A DNA stretch of 64,000 nucleotides from positions 92,815-156,814 of the forward strand of contig BCJX01000010.1 in the NCBI GenBank assembly GCA_001600415.1, in the 5' to 3' direction. The DNA comes from Pascua guehoae. Taxonomy: Eukaryota > Basidiomycota > Tremellomycetes > Trichosporonales > Trichosporonaceae. Below the pieces are notes generated by a model. It ran no database searches, was not told the DNA's origin, and was given only the letters and a program-made list of their open reading frames with translations. The position numbers were made by a program, and so were the translations under genes. Shown piece by piece: positions 21,680 to 31,895 of this stretch. Position 1 is the first letter of the stretch. Each line of letters begins with the position of its first letter.

Positions 21680-22956
21680 ATGTCTGATCCTTCGTCGCCG
21701 CCAAACCCGAATGGGCCACGCACTCTGGATGGAAAGCCTGCCGAAGCGCTCCCAGAGGGCTGGGGCCAGCGGGCGGCGGCGCCTCGCGTCGGCCGTATCG
21801 GGCAGTGGAGTGACAGCGGGCCCAGCACGCCTGGTCGCCCGAACGTGGTGCGTGGGGGATGACTGATGCGGCCATAGGTCTCAGGACAAGACGCGACAGT
21901 GTAGACTGACAGCAGAGCCGCGAAGGAACTCAGAGCCCACGTCCAAGGGACCAGCAAGGCAATGAGCTGTATACAGGCGGAGAGCGGAGGTACGTCTAGT
22001 ATCGCTGGCACGGTTCGCTCACCACAGCGGCCTCGCGGTCCAGGCGCCGGGGGGAGGGCGCGATACCCGCGGCGTTGTTGACGACATTCTCGAGCAGGCC
22101 AGGAGGTGAGTGTAACTTCGGAGGCGTTTCGCAACGGTTGCTATTGTGTCCCGTACTAAGTTGCCCCTTGCCGGTAGCTGACTCCAGTGGCGGCACGCCG
22201 AGCGAGCCCTCGCCTTCGCGCCGCTCACCGTGGTCGGGCGTGGGCCACACTGTGGGCTCTGACGAGAGCCCGTCCGAGTCTGTCGGCGCGGCCGACTCTA
22301 CCGAAGAAGAGGTCCAGCGGCGCACATTCACATTCTGGCGTGACGGCTTCAGCATCGAGGACGGGCCATTGTACCGGTACGACGAGCCTGCAAACCAGCA
22401 GCTGCTTGCGGCCATCAAGGCGGGGCGTGCGCCTGCGTCGCTCTTCAACGTCGGGCTGGGACAGCCGCTCGAACTCGTCGTCCAGCAACGTACAGGCGAA
22501 GACTACCGTCCCCCGCCCAAGAAGCCCGCGGCGGCGTTTAGCGGCGCCGGCCACCGTCTCGGCGCAGTGCTTCCAAACTACTCGGCCGCGAGTGCCGGTT
22601 CAAGTTCCTCGACCGCGGGGACTCCCCAGACTGCCCCTCCAAAGCCTGAGATCAAGGTCGACCCGTCAAAACCCTCGACGAGCGTCCAGATCCGTCTCGC
22701 CGACGGGTCGCGCCTCGTCGCAAAGGTCAACACTGATGCCAGCGTCGCTGATCTCCGTGCATTTATCCAAGGGTGTGTAGCGGGCTCGACTTTTTCCACT
22801 GTGCAAAGAGCAGAGTCTCTGACACCCAGCTCGCGCCCCAACGAGACTCGCCCGTTTATCCTCCAGACCACGTTCCCGTCGCGTGAGCTTGGGGATGCTG
22901 AGACGATCCAGAGTGCAAAGCTGGCCAACTCGGTCATCGTTCAGCGCTTCCCTTAG
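21680..22956 (+). CDS. p47/Shp1-type SEP-UBX domain protein (Cdc48 cofactor)
   Basis: Cofactor that links the AAA-ATPase Cdc48/p97 to ubiquitinated or membrane-fusion substrates. Five exons (21680-21847, 21913-21989, 22028-22105, 22188-22772, 22830-22956) give 344 aa. NELYTGGERSGLAVQAPGGG is the conserved motif ahead of the SEP domain. The SEP domain runs RRTFTFWRDGFSIEDGPLYR through AIKAGRAPASLFNV. The C-terminal UBX domain includes IRLADGSRLVAKVNTDASVA, then FIQGSRPNETRPFILQTTFP, SRELGD and ANSVIVQRFP. The FP of TTFPSREL is the p97-binding FxP-type loop. No N-terminal UBA domain is visible, so it is closer to p37-type proteins than full Shp1. The first intron has a NAGNAG acceptor. Divergent from the Rrn5-like gene, sharing a short promoter. 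Confidence 0.88.
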
Positions 22957-23267
22957 GCTCCGCGCTTGCAAGCCGGGGGCACACACTGCGCATGGGGGCT
23001 GAACCAATGTGCCATACGAGCCATTCACTCTCCAAACTCGGAGATCGCCTCTCCCGCTGCAGCCAGAATGTCCCCTTTGCTTAGACCTACTGGTACACAT
23101 AATCGTAGACGTTGTTACAGGTTACTCGAATACATGTCATAAGTGCTATCTGGGCTCTACCAAACGAGCCCAAGACCGCAGCGGCGAACCCTATGTAGGA
23201 CCGCATCATCCGTCCCTTCTCGACGACCACAACCCCTACGCGTCTAGCCTGCTCGCACCCCCCCACT
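22957..23267. other. Convergent intergenic spacer
   Basis: A 311-bp spacer between the 3' ends of the UBX gene and the GPALPP1-like gene. Nothing beyond 3' UTR sequence is recognised. Confidence 0.6.
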
Positions 23268-24250
23268 TTAGATAGCATACGCGCCGCCCTTGCCATGTCC
23301 GAATCTGTCGTTGAGACCCCGCGCGTCCTTGATCTTCTTTGCCCGCTCCTGGTCGGTGAGGAGTCTTCCAGTGACGCCGAGATACTTTTCGCGGTCCCAG
23401 ATGGGCTTTTCGTCTGTTTCTCCCGAGTCCTTTTTGGACTTTTGGTGCTGCTCGAGGAGCGATGGGCCGCGCTTGGCCTTCTGCACGGCGTGAGCAACTT
23501 GTACACGATTATTGCTCTGAAAACACCGAGAGAACTCACATTGTGCGCCTCGACAGTGTCGCGGATCTGGCGATCCCGCTCCCTCCTACGCTTGCGCTCC
23601 ATCTCGTCCTCGCCCCCTGCCGCGGGGCGCTTGATACCCCTCCGCTCCTCATCGAGGCGCTGCGCGCGCTCGGCGGGCGTCTCGGTCCACTCGCGCTGCT
23701 CCTCGGCGGTGACGACGGGTTTCGACGACCGGTTGAACTGCGTAGGCCGCTTGAGAGGGTTGACGGACGCAAGCACCCCCGCCGTGGGCGGGACGAGCAT
23801 CCACTCGTCGCGCTCGACCTTTTTCGCCGCACCCCCGCCCCCCGCGCGCGCCTCCGCCATGCGCGCTTCGCGCTCGCGGAACTCGTCTGCCGCCGAACGG
23901 CCCCCCGCGCCCGCGTCCGACAGGCGCGGGCCGACGTCAGAGTCCGAGTCCGAGTCCGAGTCTGGGGGAGGCAGGGGCGCCGACGGGCCTGGTCGAGAGG
24001 GGCCCACGGTACGGCTGGGGCCAACGTACCGCCCAGACCCAGGCGAGCTCGACCGTGAGCGTGAGCGCGAGCGCGACGCGGATGGCAGCTGGGGTCCGAC
24101 GGCGGCCTTGGCGCGCTGCGCCGCAAGCGCTGGCGGGAGCGCGGGGCCAAAGTCGCCCTCGTCGTCCGAGTCCGACGGCGTCGGTGATCGTGACCGCGAG
24201 CGCGAGGCCGATGCGGCGAGGTGGGGCGGGAGCTGGGGACCGATTGGCAT
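23268..24250 (-). CDS. GPALPP motif-containing protein (DUF3752, GPALPP1-like)
   Basis: Two exons (24250-23540 and 23480-23268, phase 0) encode 307 aa. The start codon gives MPIGPQLPPHL, and the family's hallmark appears three times: GPQLPP, FGPALPP and VGPQLP, separated by Ser/Arg-rich stretches (SRSRSRSPTPSDSDDE). The conserved C-terminal DUF3752 region reads ERDEWMLVPPTAGVL (the DEWM motif), TETPAERAQRL, then KRGPSLLEQHQKSKK and WDREKYLGVTGRLLTD, ending FGHGKGGAYAI. Function is unknown; RS-like composition suggests a nuclear, RNA-processing-related role. Divergently transcribed from the membrane-protein gene at 24535 with a 284-bp shared promoter. Confidence 0.85.
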
Positions 24251-24534
24251 TGTTGTTGATGGAATGGTGTGTGGGGAGGTGTAACAATGGAGAAGTCGGA
24301 ATTTCCGAGTTGGAAGCGAGGGGTGCTGCCGGAACCGCCGGGAGCCGAGGGGCGGGGCTGGGTGTGGCAAATCATGACGTTAGGCAACCAACAATTCCAA
24401 TGCACCGCCACCCAGGCCGGTGCCCGCTGCCGGGGCTGCGCGCGTCCCCCATTCCATCGCGCTGCTTCTTCCCATTATATCCACGTTTGCCTCGCTTTCT
24501 TCTTCCCCCACCTACTACCAACGCACCCCACGCA

Positions 24535-26258
24535 ATGGTATACGACTCGGAAGTGTCATCCTCGCCGCGGTCGTCGGGCTTTGGCCTGCTCGACGACGTG
24601 CCGCCGTCCTACGACTCGATTTCCTCAACCACCGGTGGCGACTATGCCGAGGGCAGTGGCTCGGGCGCCGGCGCCGGCGCCGGTCCGGGGTCGTCGAGTG
24701 CTGGCCCACCCTGGCCTGCCGCCATGAATGGCCTGTTCAACGGGCCTCCCCACCCCGAGCCGATGATCACGCGTGACCGCGCCGAGAGCGGCCCACGGAT
24801 CGAGGTGGCAAAGTGGAACGACACCTGGGACACGTGCGATCGCAAGCTCGAGGACCGTGAGTTTTCGGCGGGCGCGTGGCCAGGAAGGAATAACTTGGTA
24901 GCTGACATGTAGCCGAGGTGCTGTACAACTTTCTGCGCACGCAGGCGCTCTCGCCGCCGACGGCCAAGATTCGCTGCCGTTGTGAGTGCAGAGTAGACTA
25001 CTCTGGTCGCTCGCACCTGTAAGCTGACAATATAGCGTCTCACTACGAGACAGCGACGCGCACCGAGTCTGTCGTCGAGGAAGGGATCACTCGTACCGTC
25101 TCGTCGGGTCAGCAGTATCGCGTCACCGACTTTGACTTTACGATCGACGTGACGCCCGTCTATGCGCATGAGGACAACCTGTCCAACGTGCACGTCTTTG
25201 TCAAGCCGTTGACCCAGCCGGCGTCGCGGGGCGGATACATTTCGACGTCGCTGGTCAGTGGACATGGGCTGCAGCGCGTGAGCTGGGCGCAGAACACGCT
25301 GTGGAACAAGTGGACCGAGCGCAGCCGCGTGCGCGGGTACGCTCCGTGGGCCGAGATGGAGAGCGATGCCGAGTTTGTCAACACCAACCTCACGCAGGGC
25401 GCGGCGGGTTCCCGCATCCGCGCAGAGGACGAAGAGGCCCTCCTGGGCGACACGAGCGAGTACGACAATCTCAAGTACTGGTGTGAGCGGTACTGCGCGG
25501 ACCCGGGCCTGTTTAAGCGCTTTGAGCTCGAAAAGGTCGTGTGGGGCTGGGACTTTGGTGCCCTCCGCCAAGGTGAGTAGGACCCCGTCCTCTTTCGTTA
25601 GGAGGCCGTGCTCACACCGTATGTAGCGATCGAACGTGCAATCCTCACAACCGGATACCAGCCGACGGAGAAGATTCAGATCGACATCAAGGTCGACGGC
25701 CGCCGTGTCGTTGTGCGCCACAACAACTGGCTCGTCCGCGCGAGCTACAACCCGATCCTCAACTTCCTTCTCTGGATCACCCTCCTGTGGCCGTTCATCT
25801 GGCTGTGGCAGCGCTGCACGCGTTCCGGCGGTGGACCATACGACGTGGCTGTTGCGAGCTGTACGTCTCGTGCCCTCTGGCATTGTACTCGAAAGAGAAT
25901 GGCCCAGCTCACTAACACACAGACGGCATGAAGTTCTACCCGCCCCTGCCCTCGACGTACCCCAACGAGTCCCTCGAGAACGCCCGCCACCGCCTCCCGG
26001 CAATGTTCAAGCTCCACCCCGAGATCCCGCGCAACCCCTTCCTCCACCGCGGCCCCAAGGGAATCCACTACCTCCTCGGTCGCCGCGAGGGCGAGTGGTT
26101 CCGCGAGTGGGAGGTGAGTCGTTTGCGGATACGATGGCAGAATGCCGCTGACAGTGCAGGAAAGGATACGCATGGCGGTCAGGTGCAGGTTCCACGGCGA
26201 AGTGCAGAACACGCGTGTCATTGATGACGAGGAGGCGCCCGAGCTTGATGGGTACTAG
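24535..26258 (+). CDS. Conserved fungal membrane protein of unknown function
   Basis: Six exons (24535-24856, 24913-24981, 25036-25572, 25627-25860, 25923-26113, 26160-26258) splice into 483 aa. The N-terminus is Ser/Gly-rich and disordered. The middle is a soluble domain: VLYNFLRTQALSPPTAKIRC, SHYETATRTESVVEEG, then FDFTIDVTPVY and WSFT-like sequence. A pair of hydrophobic segments (PILNFLLWITLLWPFIWLWQ) follows KVDGRRVVVRHNNWLVRASY. The tail FYPPLPSTYPNESLENARHR, then GPKGIHYLLGRREGEWFREW, is well conserved-looking and probably cytosolic. I recall similar fungal proteins annotated only as hypothetical; no enzyme motif is seen. Confidence 0.8.
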
Positions 26259-27211
26259 GTTGTCGTGCGAGGATTGACTCCTCCCCTCCCCCTCCCCATC
26301 TCCCCCCCCCCTCTCCCCCACGAGAGCATGCCCCTAAGTTGGCCCATGACCACAAACAAACTAGCTTCCAAGACGGATCGTATAAAGTAGATTGTACCGT
26401 TGTGTCCCCTGTGTCCCTTGTGTCTGTAGATAAACACACGACCCATGTGAAAATTGCCACTGCGAGACATCGAAGCATTGGCGGTGGCTCTGGAGCAACA
26501 AGGAACAGCAAGTAGCAGAGACCTATGCCGCATCCAGGACGCAGCCTGCCAGCCACGGTTCCATGGGTTCTAGCTGCATGACAAGAAAGCAAAAAGATGT
26601 GTTTGCACATGTTGTGCCGCCCCAAGGGCTTGTAGGTTGTGAAAAATTCTCCCTTTTGTATGTACACCTGCGCGGTCCTTGTGTCCTCCGTACAGCTGCC
26701 AGGGAAGTGCAAGGGCAGTGCTAGGAACCGAACACGCGGTGGGGTGCGTTAGGGGTAGTTTATTAGGGAATTAGTGTGAGGCATTAGTACCACATCACCA
26801 CCTTGTTAGATGAAAACTATCCAATTTGACTTGCTTTTGACAGTTCACTCAGCGTGGCTGAGTGCGGCCCACCTTGGGATCCACGTGTCTTTTTCATGGT
26901 CTTGCCGGAGTTATATCGGTATTAACCAATTACACTAGTGATTTAGCGCAGGGTCCCCCACGTGGTCACTTCTGTCTGCGGAGCGGAGTCAAATCCAAGC
27001 TCGAATGTTGCCACCCAAGCATTGTGGATTGATTCGGGCTGCTGCGGTTTCGTCATGGGATGCCGACCCAAGCGACCCCAGCGACCCAAAGACGACTGCG
27101 GCGCATCTACCTACTACTGCCTACACTTTTACGAGGTCACCTGCAAGCTTCTTTATCTTGATCAATTCGCATTCTTCTCTACTCACAACCCCCCACTCGC
27201 CTCCCACCACC
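26259..27211. other. Intergenic region
   Basis: No gene is seen. The left part is C-rich 3' flanking DNA. From 26740 to 26960 the sequence is comparatively AT-rich (for example TTTATTAGGGAATTAGTG). The last 200 bases are the promoter and 5' UTR of the PB1/ZZ gene. Confidence 0.5.
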
Positions 27212-30200
27212 ATGCGGCCGGTTCAGGGTGCCATCTCTGGACGTCCCAACCGGCCTCTTGTGGTGCGGTGCGGGTACGACGGCTCGACGCGCCGCGTTCA
27301 CTTTCCGTCGGCCACGTCGTGCCGCCTCGAATCATTACGCACACGGGCAAGTACAGGTGGTGGCAGCTGGGAGGGAGGGAGCTGTGACATGTGACGCCCT
27401 TCTCACCATTTTGTTCTGTTTCTGACACCATTCTTAGGTTGAAGAGTGCTTTTCGCTCTCTGCGTGGCCCTTTTTCCTGACGTACACGGACGACGATGGG
27501 GAAGAGTACCCAATCCGCACCGAGCTCGACCTGACCGACGCCATTTCTTACTTTGTGACGGGCGAGGATGACCGGTCGTCGCTGTACTCTGGGAACGGAC
27601 AGGGGGGTTCGGGCAGCGGTGGGCCCTATGCGGGGGGCGTGGGGTACCCTGCGCCAAAGATTACAATGCGCCTGGACGTGGTGGTCGAGTACGACGGGCC
27701 GAGCCTGAGCGATACTTCTTCGATTGCGAGCTACCGCACATCGGAGCGAAGCTGGGACGAGCGGAGCATACGTGGCGATGGCGAGTCGGAACGCGATCGC
27801 GATGGCACCGACACGGCGAGCTCGAGGTCATATCGGCGGCGACCGCGCGACTCGTACGCGTCGTCGTTTGCGTCTGGTGTATCTGGCATGTCGGGCGTCA
27901 CGAGCCTGTCTGGGCTGGGATCAGACACCGAGATCCCAGGACTAAGTGACAGGTTGCGCGCCGCACGTCTCTCCATCCCCGAGTCGGGATCAAGCTCAAG
28001 CTCACCCATCTCCCCTCTCTCAGCCGAGGTCTCCCCGGCAGACAATTCGTTTCTCACCCCTTTCGCCTCCCGGCTCCGACCGGCCCGACGCCTCCTGTCC
28101 CCTCGCTCACCGGTCGACTCGGTATCGACTGCTACCCCCTTTCAACGTTTGCTACCCACACCACCGTCTTCGACCTCCCTTGCCACATCCGACACTACCC
28201 AACCTTCCTACCCGTCGTACGCTGCCCAAGGGGGCCTGGCTACTGGGTCCGACCTTGCAAGCCGTTGGCTGCGCGAGCAAAGCCAACTCGCAAGCCGTGG
28301 GCCACGCCTGAGGAGAAGACACTACAGCGACAGCGAGGGGAGCGGAAGTGAGGATGAGAGAGTGGGCGACATTGCGCTCGTACGCGATGCCCGAGGTCGT
28401 GAGTGACAGCTTTTTCGGCCTGCCGTGTTGTGACTACTGTATGCTAGACACTGACGACAGGCTACTATTACTCGTACCAGAGCGAGGCATCGTCTCTATT
28501 CTCTCGCGACGAGGACAACGCATCCCTGGCACCAGCGCCAGGAATACCGCCTGCCTCGACGCTTCCGCACACCTTTGCAAGTGGGAGGCGGTTCTCACCA
28601 CCTGAGACAATGACCAGCGACGGGGTGGGTTCGGCGAGCGGGAGCAATGGCGAGCCAGGCGGCCCACCCATTCTCGCCCCCGACTGCTCTGCATGTGGCG
28701 TGCGTTTGGAGTACCTGCGCTACGCGTGCATGTCGTGCGGCGAGTGCGACCGATGGACGGCGAATGCAGTCGGAAAGGCTCCCTTTGTCCCACCGCGATC
28801 GGGAGAGGATATCGAAACGAGTTCCGAGGGCACGGCGTCGGGCGAGCGTTCCAACTCTAACTCGAGCCAGTCTCGATCGGGCGGGAGCCAGGGAAGCGCA
28901 ACAGTCTACGGCTTTGCAGAGCACCCCTATAATGGCATGGACCGAAATCACCGTACGCGGTCCGAGTCCATGTCCACCAATGTCAGCACGCACGTCAACG
29001 CCAATGGCAACGGGCCCGACCCATTCTCCCCCCCAGACCGCCTCGCTGCGCCAAGAGGCTACGAACTGTGTGCCAACTGCATCGAGGTGCATGGGATCGC
29101 GCACGCCAAAACCATGCGCCGCCGACAGACGGGGTTGCGGCATACATTTCGAGAAAAGATTTGGGGTACAGAAGGCTGGATTGATGTCGGTGCGTTGCTT
29201 CTGGTCGTCATAGTGTCGGGTCTGCTGACGCAATCAGACTACGCCGATGACATCCAGTGTACTATCTGTAACACGTCTCTCACGCACAGTCGCTTCAAAT
29301 GTATGTTGGCTGCGTCGAGCTCACCACCATAGGGGCTGACTTGCAGGCGTTTCGTGTCCAAAGTTTGACCTGTGTCGAACATGTGAGCTGCCCATCCCGC
29401 ACTTCAGCTCACACCCAGGTTACCAGAAGGTCGAGGAGATACATCCCGTGCACGTCTTCCTCTCACTCCCTGACAAGCCACTGCCGCAGCTCGAGCAGCA
29501 GCCAACAAACGGCCACGAAGCCGAGCCGACCCTCGTGCGACACCCGGGCGCTTTCTGCCACAAGTACGTCTCTTTTGGCGCTTTATGGTGATGCTAACGT
29601 GCAGCTGCTTGCAGGACATTGTGGGGCCGCGCTTCCATTGCGCCGTGTGTCCGTCATGGTACGCAGCTGGTCCCGAGCCTTGATGTCTCCAGCTGCTGAC
29701 ATTCAGGGATCTGTGCATCCAATGCGAGGGCGTCAGTGCTCCAGGCGATGGGCAACACACAGCAGACCACATCATGATGAAGGTGAGTACCCACGTATTC
29801 CTTGACATTCTCGTTGACGTCAGATCCCCATCCCTTTAGCATCGGCCGAGGTCGAGGCGGTGTCTCGCCGTGCGCGCGATCGATGGTTCCAGCAAGATTC
29901 GGCGAGGGCGCTAGCGGCGCCATCGTCGCGGTCGTCGTCGCCGACCATTGACGCTGAGACTGTGTACGCCCCGTCGCGGGTACGGGTCCGCTCGCCGGTT
30001 TCGGGAGCGCACTCTGCGTTCGGCGGCGCGGGTATGGCAGCGTCGGGAACGGGGGCGCCTGGCGTAAGTGTGCTCCATCCTCGCACCCACTCGGCAGGGG
30101 TACACGTGCGGCCACACCACCCACACCCACATGCACGCGTCGAGGCGGACCCGCTCGACCACAATGCGCGCTGCGCATCATGCAATCTCTGGATCATGGG

Positions 30201-30817
30201 GCGGCGGTACCAGTGCGCAAACTGCCCGAGCGACCCGCCATTCAACCTGTGCTCCATCTGCGAGCTGCGAAGCTACAAGGTACACGACCCGCGCCATGTG
30301 TTTTTCAAGTTTGACAGGCCCGTCCATGTCCCCCTCCAGAGCGACCGGCCGCTCCTCCCCCTTTTGGTGAGCTTGCACTTCGAGGTCAATATTTGTCCTC
30401 CTACTCACACCCCCAGTATAAACACAAAGTCGGCCAGGTGCCCCCGACAGCCGTACTCAACCCGCACGACCCGGCAGCCTACCTCAAGCACGTGCTGCAC
30501 AAGGACACACTGTGCGACATCCACAGCGACCAGATCCGCGGCATCTGGCTCCGGTGCGCACACTGCCCGGCAGGCTTTGATATCTGTGCCGACGCAGAGG
30601 CCATGGCAGAGCATGACCCGACGCATGGTGAGTGAACCCCAGTACACCCAAGTGACCCCGACCGACCCCCAGTGGCCATCTTTCCACACCCGCACGCTAA
30701 CTCCCAGTATTTATCGTCTTCAAAGCACGCGTCGACATGGGCGCCTTCCGCCGCGCAGCCGACCTCGGCTCGACGCCATCCAAGCCCCTGCTCCAGCAGA
30801 CGGTCTATGTTAGCTAG
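27212..30817 (+). CDS. PB1 plus multiple ZZ zinc-finger protein (NBR1/p62-like architecture)
   Basis: Eleven exons give 1024 aa: 27212-27346, 27438-28398, 28461-29189, 29238-29300, 29347-29382, 29419-29573, 29605-29658, 29707-29782, 29824-30366, 30417-30627, 30706-30817. Residues about 15-100 form a PB1-like domain (VVRCGYDGSTRRVHFPSA, then FFLTYTDDDGEEYPIRTELD). A long disordered Ser-rich part follows. The C-terminal half carries at least four ZZ-type zinc fingers: around CSACGVRLEYLRYACMSC, CTICNTSLTHSRFKCVSCP with FDLCRTCYQ, FCHNCLQDIVGPRFHCAVC with WDLCIQCEG, and CASCNLWIMGRRYQCANC; a last CDIHSDQIRGIWLRCAHC is partial. PB1 + ZZ is the layout of selective-autophagy receptors p62/NBR1, but no NBR1 (four-Trp) domain or clear LIR/UBA is seen, so a signalling scaffold is equally possible. 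The first intron needs a GC donor (GCAAGT). Confidence 0.8.
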
Positions 30818-31895
30818 GTCGGGGGGACGAGGGATGGAGGCGCGATCCCCCAGTGACAGTCTGGACATGTACAGCCATGATAATTGCTCGATGGATCGAG
30901 TTGTTGTATATAATGCAAATAGTATCAAGTATCCGGCAGGTTGTGCTACTTTGCTCTGAGCAGTTGGCCTCGGCTTGTGGCTATTTGTCGCAGATACGAT
31001 GGGATCAGACGTGACAGGAGGCAACAGAGAAGGGACAAAGGAAAGAATGAATGCAGGATGGCTACCCTCAGTACAAGTGGTTGCAACAGCCTGTCCTGCT
31101 CACCGGGACTTGTACCTTCTAAGCAAATAGAAGCATCTTGTTCTCCGCGCCCCGTGCATTATTCGCCCCGCCCGTGCACAAGGGGCATAACTCCACGGTG
31201 GCGGGTGGTTCAGGTCGCACGCCTCGACCTCCTCTCGACAACCAGAGGAGAAAAATTCGGCAAAGTCCCCAGAGTACGCCCGCTTGCATGCCTTATATAC
31301 TATTGGCCCCCGAATACTTTCAACCAGGCAAATGCCGAGTGGTCTAAGCGTTACTGCTGCATAATATACAACAGCGGTATTAAAAATGCTTGGTCGCGAG
31401 TTCGAATCCTCCGTGCGGCGTAGGCGTTGTGCTTGGCGCGAGGGCGACGTCTGACACCGTACCTACTGTCGGTAAACCATGACCAGCCGCCGGAGGAAGA
31501 AAAAGTCGGAGGCGACCAGGATCACTTTTTGATGGTTTTTCTGTTGATCTGTTGGCCACGCTACGCGCCTGCACGCCGGTTGTGTCGTGGATATCGCCCA
31601 ACACCCTTGACCGCCACTTCGATGGGTCGTGGTGCGCCTGGCAACGAAACGGTGCAGCACGTGGCCACCTGGCCACCAGACAACGCCGCCGAGGTTTACA
31701 CAAAGATAATCTACATGCCATGCTAATGCTATGTCGTCTCCTACTCTATGCAGACCTCGAACTGGGTTCCAGCACACTCTACCCAGTGCCGTCAACATGT
31801 TCGCCTCCCTGACCCCTGATCCTCAGCGTCATACCACTTCCACTAAATAAAAACACTCCAACCTGGACCCGACCTTCACCCTCGCGTGCCACCAC
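30818..31895. other. Intergenic region
   Basis: Convergent spacer between the PB1/ZZ gene and APC2. Apart from a degenerate tRNA-like sequence at about 31328-31420 no feature is recognised. Confidence 0.55.
31328..31420 (+). pseudogene. Degenerate tRNA (Leu/Ser-like) or tRNA-derived SINE head
   Basis: An almost perfect internal A box (ATGCCGAGTGGTCTAAGCG, typical of tRNA-Leu/Ser) and a B box (GAGTTCGAATCC) lie about 65 bp apart. The acceptor halves do not pair, the T stem (GCGAG/CCTCC) is broken, and no proper anticodon stem can be fixed. This fits a tRNA pseudogene or the promoter of a short retroposon rather than a working tRNA. Confidence 0.4.
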
